64,000 nt of DNA. Origin: an uncultured Prevotella sp. Its GTDB lineage: Bacteria > Bacteroidota > Bacteroidia > Bacteroidales > Bacteroidaceae. Shown piece after piece: positions 9,391-16,535 of the stretch. Position numbers and translations under genes: made by a program. Numbering within the stretch: position 1 is the stretch's first letter; the number at the start of each line of letters is the position of its first letter. Under the pieces are notes generated by a model that saw only the letters and a program-made list of their open reading frames with translations, ran no database searches and was not told the origin of the DNA. The stretch covers positions 1-64,000 of the forward strand of contig NZ_CAMJOS010000001.1 in NCBI RefSeq assembly GCF_946407605.1, given 5' to 3'.

Positions 9391-9828
9391 TTATTTGTTT
9401 CTGAGGGTGCGCTTTCGCTCCGACCACGCGTTGTTTATTTGGACACGCAAGTTGCTGATGCCACGTCCTTTATCGACACCATTGATAAAGGGGAGCAGGG
9501 TCTTGATAAATTCTTCCTTCACAATACGCTCCTCAGTGATAAGGGGCTCATTCTCGCACATCATGGCAACGACCTTACCTACGTCGGCAGCATTCTCACA
9601 CACGGCAAGTTGGGCCTCATAGTTGCGAAGCGACTCTTCTTTCTCTATGTACACGAGCAACCTACGCTCATCGTCAGTGAGCGGTGGCTCTGCAGCAGCC
9701 CCTTTGCGAAGGGCTTCCTTGGCGAACTGGTCACCATAGAAATGCTGCTCTGCTTTGGTGGCATTGGGCAGTATCTGATTACTCCCGCCATAGATATTGA
9801 AAGTGATGTTATTTTTGTCTTCTTCCAT
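9391..9828 (-). CDS. Small helical protein sharing the STAND protein's N-terminal motif
   Basis: A 145-residue protein, first in a two-gene operon 22 bases before the metallophosphoesterase-STAND gene. Residues 10-40 read F-N-I-Y-GGSNQILPNA...KAEQ...YGDQFAKEAL, closely matching residues 6-37 of the neighbour, including ten identical residues in a row. The rest is charged and predicted helical, with no catalytic motif that I can see. The shared motif suggests that the two proteins assemble through it, in the way short N-terminal motifs couple partners in bacterial NLR systems. That is inference. It could instead be an inactive paralogue fragment or a regulator. Confidence 0.7.
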   Translation of the reverse strand: MEEDKNNITFNIYGGSNQILPNATKAEQHFYGDQFAKEALRKGAAAEPPLTDDERRLLVYIEKEESLRNYEAQLAVCENAADVGKVVAMMCENEPLITEERIVKEEFIKTLLPFINGVDKGRGISNLRVQINNAWSERKRTLRNK

Positions 9829-9883
9829 GATGATTTCTAGCTATTCTTAAATCAATAATCAATGATATTTAAACCGTTTTTGA

Positions 9884-9930
9884 ACGCCTTTTAACGGAAT
9901 TGAAAAGGCGTGCTTTCTTCTATATCTTTG
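9884..9930 (+). promoter_or_regulatory. Inverted repeat plus promoter for the plus-strand peptidase gene
   Basis: A perfect 9-base inverted repeat, ACGCCTTTT (9884-9892) and AAAAGGCGT (9903-9911), overlaps the upstream part of the promoter. A -7 box TATCTTTG (TAnnTTTG type) is at 9923-9930, with a TTG at 9900-9902. The leader to the ATG at 10029 is about 90 bases. The repeat could be an operator; it also lies in front of the divergent STAND operon. Confidence 0.6.
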
Positions 9931-10028
9931 CATCGAAATCCAACGAGAAAAGCATCCCGGGTAAGCCGCTCTCCGAAGGTTTCTACGAGACAACAAACAT
10001 TAGTATAACAATTTAAAATGTAACGCGT

Positions 10029-10547
10029 ATGCAAAACATGCTTTTCACACCGCACTTCTCTCAGATGGAGTTCACCGAGAGCCCTACTGCCAAGAAGCGC
10101 GGTATCGACAACACTCCGACGCCAGCGGTCGTGAACAACCTCCGCTCACTTTGCGTCAACACCATGGAGCCACTTCGCGAAGAGCTGCAACTCCCAGTCA
10201 TCATCACCTCCGGTTATCGCGCCAAGGCACTCAACGACATTCTGTCTCACAGTTCACACAAGAGCCAGCATTTGCAGGGGCTCGCCTGTGACTTCTACGT
10301 AGGCTGGAACAAGAACAATCGCGGCCAGTCTGGAGTCTGTGGTCTCAACGCTCGTGAGCGCCTCATCAAGGCCTTCCGTCTCATCTTGACGAGTGAGAAG
10401 ATCGATTACGACCAGCTCATTCTATACCCCAACTTCATCCATGTGAGCTTCGTGTCCCACGAGTCCAACCGCCACTACATCATGAAAGCGGATGGCAACG
10501 GTCGCTACGGACGAGTAACCCGCGCTCAGGCGCTCCTTCTCGAATAA
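10029..10547 (+). CDS. Peptidase M15 family protein (zinc D-Ala-D-Ala carboxypeptidase/endolysin-like)
   Basis: A 172-residue protein with the M15 (M15A-like) signature: SGYR (61-64), then the zinc ligands His81 and Asp88 in QHLQGLACD, and a later His138 in FIHVSF. No signal peptide is visible. This family cuts peptidoglycan peptides; stand-alone short forms are common in phage and in Bacteroidota genomic islands. It opens a plus-strand group with an HU/DUF6266-like protein, a smalltalk-like protein and an amidase-like protein. Such groups often precede capsule loci in this phylum. The promoter at 9923-9930 serves it. Confidence 0.85.
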   Translation: MQNMLFTPHFSQMEFTESPTAKKRGIDNTPTPAVVNNLRSLCVNTMEPLREELQLPVIITSGYRAKALNDILSHSSHKSQHLQGLACDFYVGWNKNNRGQSGVCGLNARERLIKAFRLILTSEKIDYDQLILYPNFIHVSFVSHESNRHYIMKADGNGRYGRVTRAQALLLE

Positions 10548-10611
10548 AGTGTAAAGTGTATGGTGTATAGTGTAAAGTCAGAGGAAGCTTTGTAAAGTGT
10601 ATAGTGTAAAG
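10546..10611. repeat. Intergenic GTGTA(T/A)AGTGTAAAGT-type repeats
   Basis: Several imperfect copies of GTGTAAAGTGTATGGTGTATAG fill the space between the peptidase stop and the convergent gene. Similar tracts recur at 11771-11860, and the complementary TTTAAACT-type words occur at 10981-11040 and 11880-11910. These are typical dispersed low-complexity intergenic repeats; no function is seen. Confidence 0.5.
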
Positions 10612-10980
10612 CTATCTGCCTTCGGCTTGATACGAATTGCGTAGTCCGGATAAAAGACGAGCGACCTCCGTAACAAGTTCATCCATGCTAAGACGTTCGC
10701 TTGTGGTTATATACCCTAAGTCTTCAGCTACCTCGAACTGAGAAGAGACCTCCATCAGGGAACCAAAGGCAATTTCAATGAAATGTATCTTGTCTTTTAC
10801 TGAAAAGCGGTTAACCCCCTCAGCAATATTAGAGGTAATAGACACAGAAGATCTCCTAAGTTGATCGCACATCGCGTAACGCTCTTCAGCAGGGAACTTC
10901 TTCAGAAGCTGATAAGTACGTTTAACAACCTCTTTCGCTTTCTGATATGCTATCAACTTCCTGTAACTGAATACTTCCAT
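10612..10980 (-). CDS. Four-helix bundle protein (S23/IVS-type)
   Basis: A 122-residue protein of the four-helix bundle family first found in 23S rRNA intervening sequences. Features seen are an N-terminal F-S-Y-RKLIAYQKA, the RRSSVSITSNIAEG signature at about 42-55, and the helical F-I-E-I-AFGSLMEV segment. Members occur as single cargo genes beside polysaccharide and mobile loci; their function is not established. It lies on the opposite strand inside the plus-strand group, which suggests separate acquisition. Confidence 0.85.
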   Translation of the reverse strand: MEVFSYRKLIAYQKAKEVVKRTYQLLKKFPAEERYAMCDQLRRSSVSITSNIAEGVNRFSVKDKIHFIEIAFGSLMEVSSQFEVAEDLGYITTSERLSMDELVTEVARLLSGLRNSYQAEGR

Positions 10981-11046
10981 ACTCTAAACTTTAAACTGCA
11001 AAACTGACTTTAAACTATAAACGTTCAACATTAAACTTTATTAATT

Positions 11047-11757
11047 ATGGCACAGATCAAACAAGTCGGCATTGGCCGCAAAAGTTCAGGTACCATCGAT
11101 GGTATCACGTATTACACTCTCAACGGCAAAACCTATGCCCGTAGTACTCCAACCATTCCAGCCAGTGTGTTCAACACCACTGAGGCTCGCATCCGTCAGG
11201 CTATCTTTAAGTTCATCCAGATGCACTTGAAGCACCACCTGCGCACCATCCGTCAGACCGTCACCGGCAAGAACGGTTCTCCCAGCAACCGCTACTACAG
11301 CATCAACGGCAAGGCCCTGTCCTTAGCTCTCCATACGCTGGCTGAGCAGTATGTTGGCGGTGCAGATGTGACCATCACCGATATCGAGGCCGCCATCAGC
11401 ACCTATGCTGCTGAGCATCCCACCTCTATCAAGATTGTCTCCAAGAGTGGTTATCAGGATGTGTACCTCACTGGGCCCTGGCCTGCAACCATCACCCTCA
11501 ATGCTTCTGCTGGTGACAACACCGTCATCATCACCGTGAACGAGCATGGCGAGCAGACCGTGATTAACACCGATGGATCGGTCTCGGTTTCAGGTAATCA
11601 GGGTTCAGGTTCCAATACGAATAACACGAATGGCGGTTCGTCGACAGGCTCAGAAACCGGTGGTGACAACACTGGTGGCTCTTCGACCGGCTCAGATACC
11701 GGCGGCGGCAATAACCCAGGCGGCGGCGACGGTGACGATGATGACAACATGAACTAA
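11047..11757 (+). CDS. HU/DUF6266-like protein with Gly/Ser/Asn-rich tail
   Basis: A 236-residue protein. The first 100 residues (MAQIKQVGIGRKSSGTIDG..., then RIRQAIFKFIQMHL, then a Lys/Asn-rich segment) resemble small Bacteroidota proteins found just before smalltalk/amidase genes; the family is not certain. Residues 105-165 look like a small beta domain. From about residue 170 the protein becomes a low-complexity tail of Gly, Ser, Thr, Asn and Asp ending in an acidic run. It is spaced about 170 bases from the next plus-strand gene. Confidence 0.6.
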   Translation: MAQIKQVGIGRKSSGTIDGITYYTLNGKTYARSTPTIPASVFNTTEARIRQAIFKFIQMHLKHHLRTIRQTVTGKNGSPSNRYYSINGKALSLALHTLAEQYVGGADVTITDIEAAISTYAAEHPTSIKIVSKSGYQDVYLTGPWPATITLNASAGDNTVIITVNEHGEQTVINTDGSVSVSGNQGSGSNTNNTNGGSSTGSETGGDNTGGSSTGSDTGGGNNPGGGDGDDDDNMN

Positions 11758-11770
11758 GCTAAAGGCTTAA

Positions 11771-11860
11771 TTCGTGTATAGTGTATAGTGTAAAGTTTAG
11801 AGTCAGTGGCGAGCTTCGCTCGACAGTGTAATGTGGATAGTATAAAGTGTATCGCTGCTG
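11771..11860. repeat. Intergenic GTGTATAGTGTAAAG repeats with short hairpin
   Basis: Copies of GTGTATAGTGTA surround a small palindrome, CGAGCTTCGCTCG, at about 11811-11823. It is the same class of repeat as at 10546-10611. No gene is visible. Confidence 0.45.
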
Positions 11861-11925
11861 GCTCTCTACTTTCAACTTTCAACTGTCTTTAAACATTAAA
11901 CTTTAAACAATTAACTTTATTTATC

Positions 11926-12165
11926 ATGAATAAATTTTTCCAGAAGCTTCTCAAGAAAGCAGTAAAAAAGTCGGTAGATGCCGCAGTCGAGAACCCCGAA
12001 ATCCTTGTTCCTGCATCGGAGCAGGAGTCAGCCCCTGACAAGGTACCCGACGTTAGTGTCAAACCTAAGGATCCTATGTGGGTGATTATTCTGAAGATCC
12101 TGTCTTATATCATTACCCTCATCCTCGGTTTCGTTACTTCCAGCTGCACCAGCCATCTCTTCTAA
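11926..12165 (+). CDS. Smalltalk-like small membrane protein
   Basis: A 79-residue protein with a basic amphipathic start (FFQKLLKKAVKKSV) and a hydrophobic C-terminal segment, WVIILKILSYIITLILGFV (about 51-69), followed by a Cys-containing end. Placed between an HU-like gene and an amidase-like gene, it fits the 'smalltalk protein' family of Bacteroidota, although it is longer than the usual 30-40 residues. Function is unknown. The start is an ATG after an AT-rich leader. Confidence 0.6.
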   Translation: MNKFFQKLLKKAVKKSVDAAVENPEILVPASEQESAPDKVPDVSVKPKDPMWVIILKILSYIITLILGFVTSSCTSHLF

Positions 12166-12190
12166 TCGCTTCGCTTAGTTTCAGGTTCCA

Positions 12191-12287
12191 AGTTTCAGGT
12201 TTCAAGTTTCAGGTTTCAAGTAGGTTCCTGGCTCCAAGCACAGGCTCAGGCATTTTACATGAAACCTGAAACTTGAAACCTGAAACT
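12191..12287. repeat. Perfect 28-bp inverted repeat with 41-base spacer
   Basis: The left arm (12191-12218) and right arm (12260-12287) are exact reverse complements over 28 bases. Each arm consists of alternating GTTTCAGGTTTCA words. Flanking sequence contains further imperfect copies (12176-12190 and 12300-12330). It lies between the smalltalk-like and amidase-like genes and could form a large hairpin in the transcript. Confidence 0.8.
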
Positions 12288-12357
12288 AGGCCTTCAGGCC
12301 CACCTGAAACATGAAACGTGACACTTGAAACTAATTTTAATTTAAAATTATCATGCT

Positions 12358-12774
12358 ATGCGCAAAATCGAATATATCTTCATTGACTCAGATTGTCCGA
12401 ATGACAATGGTAAGTCTCGTCACCATGCTGTGTCTCTCTTCCGACACCACTTCATTATTAACGAAGAGGGACTTGTCCTCCATCCCATCGACATCAGTTC
12501 AACGGTCAACCTCATTGAAGGTCCCATCTACGACCGCGACAAGTACAACAAATGCTCTATCAGCATCCACTACTGCGGCTCCCTTGAACCTGGAACATTG
12601 AACGTTGAACTAATAGCGAAGCTCATACGTTTGCTCGTTGGCCTTCGCTCTCGCTTCCCCGAAGCCAAGATCCTTGGCGTTTCAGAACTCGATGGCAAGG
12701 AACTCTACAGCAAGAACATCATCGTCAGCGATACCATGAATGTTTTGAGACGTGAACTTAGCGACTATCCCTAA
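12358..12774 (+). CDS. Degenerate N-acetylmuramoyl-L-alanine amidase-like protein
   Basis: A 138-residue protein with the outline of a short amidase_2 domain: an initial strand IEYIFIDSDCP, HH at about 22-23 and 30-31, IHYCGSL at about 77-83, and a late LGVSELDG region. The usual first zinc His (IHxS) is replaced by Asp, and several linking motifs are missing, so catalysis is doubtful. It ends the plus-strand group and is followed by a good terminator at 12806-12842. Confidence 0.55.
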   Translation: MRKIEYIFIDSDCPNDNGKSRHHAVSLFRHHFIINEEGLVLHPIDISSTVNLIEGPIYDRDKYNKCSISIHYCGSLEPGTLNVELIAKLIRLLVGLRSRFPEAKILGVSELDGKELYSKNIIVSDTMNVLRRELSDYP

Positions 12775-12805
12775 GGGCAGAACCTTGAACCTTTAAACTT
12801 TGAAC

Positions 12806-12842
12806 AATAGAGGCTTCCGTTCGCACGGTTGTCTCTATTTTT
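12806..12842 (+). terminator. Rho-independent terminator after the amidase-like gene
   Basis: The arms AATAGAG..CCGT and ACGG..CTCTATT pair around TCGC and are followed by Ts. It lies 32 bases after the stop at 12774. Confidence 0.8.
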
Positions 12843-12879
12843 GGTTGGTGTGGTTCCTTTTGTCGTTTTGTGAACCTCC

Positions 12880-13227
12880 GGGACGGGGCCCTGTTTCATT
12901 ACATACGGAATATCATACTATCGAGAGTAGCAATAAATTGGTAATAGTCTTCTGGTTCCTCGAAGATATTGACTTCGTCTCCCTCCTTCTCGCTCGGGAT
13001 AGCTCAAGCGAGCTTGGCTCTCCGCTCGCTCGTGCGTCGGTTCTGGTGATTCTTGCGTCCCTACGGTAGCAAGCGTCCAAAGGCCGAGCGAATGCCTCGC
13101 ATCATCACATGAAATATCCCTGTTCCAGACTCTACCCTTGCCTTACGTGGCATAAAATTGTGATATTAAAAGCATCAAGCTTGAACTCTTTATTTATCTG
13201 ATGTCAGTTTCCTGTCCCCTTGCCATT
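12880..13227 (-). mobile_element. MITE-like internally deleted derivative of the RAYT element
   Basis: The left end (12880-12920, GGGAC...CCTGTTTCATTACATACG) matches the left end of the full element at 19958-19998. Positions 12926-13227 match 20652-20952 with no gaps and only a handful of substitutions. About 650 bases of coding sequence between these are missing, leaving the first 55 or so codons (with both palindromic inserts) and the last few. It cannot code for transposase and would have to be moved by one supplied in trans. Confidence 0.85.
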
Positions 13228-13270
13228 ATTTCGCAGAACCAAGCTCCATAACAACCATAAGTCTGCATAT

Positions 13271-13304
13271 CTCAGCCTTCAACAAAGCACGCTGAGGTTT
13301 TTTA
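13271..13304 (+). terminator. Hairpin with T-run reading rightward
   Basis: CTCAGCC and G(C)TGAGG arms are followed by TTTTTT on the plus strand. It would stop transcripts entering the three-gene minus-strand cassette from the left. The stop codon of that cassette's last gene overlaps the T-run. Confidence 0.55.
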
Positions 13305-13769
13305 TTTTAGTTTCTTCTGTGGTTTGTTTGTGCCTAATTCAATCTGCTTTTTCATTTCAAGCAGACGTTTTTCAGCAGCATGAACTATATTTTCGAAAGG
13401 AGCTTCTATTTCAGCATAAACCCTCACATCTGGAGTGCCCTCGTGACACTCATGCTGCCCACTCATCATTGTTACCTTAAAACAATTAAGTTTCTTGGTA
13501 GTTTCGGCTATAAAATATGCACGATTACACTTCAATCTATCACCAACAGCAAGGTGTACCGAAGGTTTCTTCGTTGCCGCAGTCTTAGCATCATTTGAAG
13601 GAAGAGCAACAGTTATCTCTGTGCTTCCATCTCGCGAGCACTTGTATTTTCTTCCTTTGAAACCTGTTGGAGATGCAATGTAGGCATTGGCTTGTTTAAC
13701 AAGCTTCTTGAACTTAATCAATACTCGTTTGCCATCAATACAATCACCACCATTATAATATTCTGCCAT
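13302..13769 (-). CDS. Hypothetical protein, third gene of an unknown cassette
   Basis: A 155-residue basic protein of no recognised family. It has several Lys-rich strands (KRVLIKFKKLVK, KGRKYKCSRDG) and a Lys-rich C-terminus, consistent with a nucleic-acid-binding or small beta-rich domain, but no catalytic motif is evident. It follows the middle gene by 11 bases and shares the promoter at 14860. Confidence 0.6.
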   Translation of the reverse strand: MAEYYNGGDCIDGKRVLIKFKKLVKQANAYIASPTGFKGRKYKCSRDGSTEITVALPSNDAKTAATKKPSVHLAVGDRLKCNRAYFIAETTKKLNCFKVTMMSGQHECHEGTPDVRVYAEIEAPFENIVHAAEKRLLEMKKQIELGTNKPQKKLK

Positions 13770-13780
13770 AGATGATATCC

Positions 13781-14275
13781 TTAATAGGTCTGCAACACTT
13801 CCATTGCTCTATCCATGTCCAACGAGAATACCTCGGACACCTCATCCACCGAGCTTTTCTCTCGCCCTAGTTTCTTCATAATTTCAGAAACCTGAATGAC
13901 CTGTTTAACAGTGGGTACAACTGTTGGTGAAGGTATCAAATAACGATCTTCATTTTCTTCCAACTCTTTGTCAAACTCTTCCTCACTGATATCCTCGGAT
14001 TCTAATGCCTGGCTTAATTCAATGAAGTCAATCTTGCGATATAAATTTCGCAAAGCTTGCAGATATAAACTCTCCTTTTCCTCAGAAAGAAATCTCTTTA
14101 TCCACAATTGCGCATCATTCTTACCTTTAGAAGTAGCTCTATATGCAATAACCTCAATACCGTCTCCCTTTTTGTTGGTACGAGTATATTTTGATATTTG
14201 AACAAACTGTTCGTTCTCCACTGAATCTTCCACTTCCGAAAGATCCTTGGTTGTTGTGTTAGAAAGTAAGCTCAT
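13781..14275 (-). CDS. Hypothetical acidic helical protein, second gene of the cassette
   Basis: A 164-residue protein that I do not recognise. It is strongly acidic in the middle (a run of Glu and Asp at about 92-112) and otherwise predicted helical, with a C-terminal helix-turn-helix-like pair (VIQVSEIMKKLG...VDEVSEVFSLD). It starts with ATG and overlaps the preceding gene by 17 bases, so the two are translationally coupled. Confidence 0.6.
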   Translation of the reverse strand: MSLLSNTTTKDLSEVEDSVENEQFVQISKYTRTNKKGDGIEVIAYRATSKGKNDAQLWIKRFLSEEKESLYLQALRNLYRKIDFIELSQALESEDISEEEFDKELEENEDRYLIPSPTVVPTVKQVIQVSEIMKKLGREKSSVDEVSEVFSLDMDRAMEVLQTY

Positions 14276-14837
14276 ATCCCAAAAAGTTCGCTAATTCAGT
14301 TATTATAATTTTAAAAATAGAAGTGCCATCTTGTCCTTTCGGCGGTGTCACATAATGGAAATTGCATCTTATTTCAGCTACACTACCTGAATTTCGCACA
14401 TCAAAACTACGAATAGCACCATCTTTTACCGCACTAAACGTTTGTGAGTTGCTCGTGTAAACATCTATAGTCTGCGGCTTTATAATTCCTGCAATTTTCG
14501 TCTTCTCAAATTCATCTTTTGCAAGAGTAAGGTTCAAATTATATCCAACGGCAGTAATAGGAGTAAATGGAAGGACTTCATAAAGATGCTTATAGATTTC
14601 CTCCATTTGAATGAGAACATCCATAGATTTAGCATCCGTTTTCATCTCTATACCCCTGTCAGTCATTAATAACTGAATACCTTTCCATGCATAAGTGAGA
14701 TTCATTTGCTTTTCATTAAGTGCAATATTCATCGTATCACCTTCAGGCATAGAAAAGACATTAGTTGATACCCATTCTGGCGTAAATATACGAGGATTCC
14801 AACTACCCACACTGACTATAGAAGCTGTTATTTCCAT
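14259..14837 (-). CDS. Hypothetical protein, first gene of the cassette
   Basis: A 192-residue protein of mixed alpha/beta composition, without signal peptide or membrane segment. The stretch containing FTPITAVGYNLNLTL faintly recalls TIGR04255-like proteins, but this is not secure. It is preceded by a clear promoter and heads a three-gene operon (192, 164 and 155 residues) lying in a defence-rich island. Confidence 0.6.
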   Translation of the reverse strand: MEITASIVSVGSWNPRIFTPEWVSTNVFSMPEGDTMNIALNEKQMNLTYAWKGIQLLMTDRGIEMKTDAKSMDVLIQMEEIYKHLYEVLPFTPITAVGYNLNLTLAKDEFEKTKIAGIIKPQTIDVYTSNSQTFSAVKDGAIRSFDVRNSGSVAEIRCNFHYVTPPKGQDGTSIFKIIITELANFLGYELTF

Positions 14838-14859
14838 TATTTTTTCCGTTTTTGGGGTG

Positions 14860-14891
14860 CAAAGTTACTTATTATTTTTTAATCTATTGCA
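14860..14891 (-). promoter_or_regulatory. Promoter of the three-gene cassette
   Basis: On the minus strand TAACTTTG (14860-14867) is a perfect TAnnTTTG box, with TTGC (14888-14891) 20-21 bases upstream. The ATG at 14837 lies about 22 bases after the box, giving a short leader. Confidence 0.65.
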
Positions 14892-14985
14892 ATTTTTATG
14901 CCAATTTTTAGTCATTTTTGCACTTTTACTTCATTTTTGTGCAATTTTGTGCGCTTTTTCTCGCATTTTCTGCTAAAACTCTGGA

Positions 14986-15102
14986 TCATTCACCATGAAC
15001 CGTGAACCCAGAACCATCATTGTTCCCTCTCTTCGACTTATATTCCACTTTTGCAGCAGTAGCCTTTTTCTTATATGGTTTATATGTCTTGTTGTTCTCC
15101 AT
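14986..15102 (-). CDS. Possible 38-residue basic peptide
   Basis: An ATG at 15102 opens a 38-codon frame with the Lys-rich start MENNKTYKPYKKKATAAK; its last ten residues are encoded in dispersed ACCATGAACC-type repeat sequence. The composition is plausible for a small protein, but there is no clear ribosome binding site or known family. The rest of the gap 14838-15247 holds only the promoter at 14860 and short repeats (GTGAATCATGAACC near 15121). Confidence 0.3.
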   Translation of the reverse strand: MENNKTYKPYKKKATAAKVEYKSKRGNNDGSGFTVHGE

Positions 15103-15247
15103 TGAATTAAATCATTAACCGTGAATCATGAACCATGAACCATAAATTTCTTCATCATCAGGGTGCGCTACAACAATCAAATACTTCATTATATTCTTTG
15201 TTTAATTTATTTGTATCTTTAGAAAAACTCCTTATCCATATAAGCCA

Positions 15248-16114
15248 TTACTTGGAAGCCTTTATCCACCCTTTTAAACTTGTTGTATCTCTTGATGATA
15301 TTTCATTCAACCTAATCGAATAGGTTGAAGGGCTCTCAACAACTACGGGTTCTTTATCTATTTTCTTCGATACATCTTTAACGATAGAATTAAGACTATC
15401 AAAGCGTTCTATTAGTTCAAGTTGTGCTGAATTATCATTATCTTGTTTAAGCACCTTGCCTATATTTACGAAAAAGAAATAAACAATTATAGCAAGAACC
15501 GCCCAAAATACAATAATTGACTTATGTGTACAAAGCCAATCCAACAATATATTCAAGCATGCCTCATTCCTTGATTTCCTTTCTGAGGTACGATAATAAA
15601 GGTAATGAGACTTTAATTCCAACCATTTTCTCTCTATATAATCTCGGGCTCTTACATTATTTATATCATAGAGAGTTCTTTCCACTAGCATATAGAGTTG
15701 TTTCTCGTTCTTGCCAATGGCGATCTTTGTTGCTGCTCTAAATTTTATCTTACCCTGATTATAATTTGTATTAAAATCGTTACTATTTGTAATATACTTG
15801 TAATTCAGAAACAACTTCTTAGCGATACTCCCTTCGTAAATAGTAAAGGTCTTTCTTACAGCCTGATCAAAGCTATCAATTCTATTTCTTATAGCCGAAT
15901 ACCAACCTATTATTTCTTTAGCTTCCAGTTCTCCCTTAAATAAACTTGCATAGAAATTGTTGATTTCCGACTTAATGGCAGCCAACTCCTGTATATAGTA
16001 ATCCTTTATGGCTCGTGTTCTTGAGTCGCGAACTGAAACCATATGGGTAATCACAAAACCGATGACTACTGTGACTACGATATCCAGAATAGCCAGCAAA
16101 TCAGAGAGTTCCAT
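15248..16114 (-). CDS. Two-span membrane protein, last gene of the six-gene operon
   Basis: A 288-residue protein when started at the ATG at 16114; an upstream TTG in frame is less likely. A hydrophobic segment near the N-terminus (LLAILDIVVTVVIGFVITHMV) and a second at about 208-228 (IIVFWAVLAIIVYFFFV) flank a helical, charged domain of about 170 residues. A short helical tail of 60 residues follows. It overlaps the STAS-like gene by 14 bases. I do not recognise the family; within the operon it may anchor or be gated by the upstream components. Confidence 0.7.
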   Translation of the reverse strand: MELSDLLAILDIVVTVVIGFVITHMVSVRDSRTRAIKDYYIQELAAIKSEINNFYASLFKGELEAKEIIGWYSAIRNRIDSFDQAVRKTFTIYEGSIAKKLFLNYKYITNSNDFNTNYNQGKIKFRAATKIAIGKNEKQLYMLVERTLYDINNVRARDYIERKWLELKSHYLYYRTSERKSRNEACLNILLDWLCTHKSIIVFWAVLAIIVYFFFVNIGKVLKQDNDNSAQLELIERFDSLNSIVKDVSKKIDKEPVVVESPSTYSIRLNEISSRDTTSLKGWIKASK

Positions 16115-16535
16115 CTGAAACACGTTCAATTATGTCGCCATTATTATTTATTCCATGCACCTTATACTTCATTGTCGCCTTAGGTGCTTCCCCGTTTTCA
16201 CGCCGTTCCTGCCATTGCGGTATAGACTCTTCCTTTATCATTCGAGGCCATTCTGGCTCATCTGCCGATTCGATAATGAGATACTCGTCTAACGAAGCAG
16301 CACCAAAATCAAATGTCAATTGTCCAAATGCTTCATCAAGGAAAGACGAAGCAAATCCTGCTGTTCCATCAAGGTTTACAACAAGTTTCTTTCCTTCCCT
16401 ATAACACTTCAGAAAAAGCGGATTAAGCTTTTCAACATAGAATTTCTCACCTGATTCCGGTCCTTGTTCATCGTACCTCGGTCCAGGATATTCCGTGAAA
16501 TCTATCACATTCAAATATTCTTTTTGCATTCCCAT
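16101..16535 (-). CDS. STAS-like domain protein (DUF4325-like)
   Basis: A 144-residue protein. The stretch LVVNLDGTAGFASSFLDEAFGQL (described here by its ends, about residues 51-73) matches the DUF4325 STAS-like pattern: a strand ending in Asp, then a helix with S-S-F-LDE. STAS proteins typically bind GHKL ATPases in partner switching. The gene overlaps the GHKL ATPase gene by 25 bases, which strongly supports a functional pair. Confidence 0.75.
   Translation of the reverse strand: MGMQKEYLNVIDFTEYPGPRYDEQGPESGEKFYVEKLNPLFLKCYREGKKLVVNLDGTAGFASSFLDEAFGQLTFDFGAASLDEYLIIESADEPEWPRMIKEESIPQWQERRENGEAPKATMKYKVHGINNNGDIIERVSDGTL

Noticed and set aside
9368..9840. Overlapping plus-strand frames opposite the small STAND partner
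   Set aside because: The minus-strand frame has the conserved GGSNQILPNA motif and correct operon placement; the plus-strand frames are shadows.
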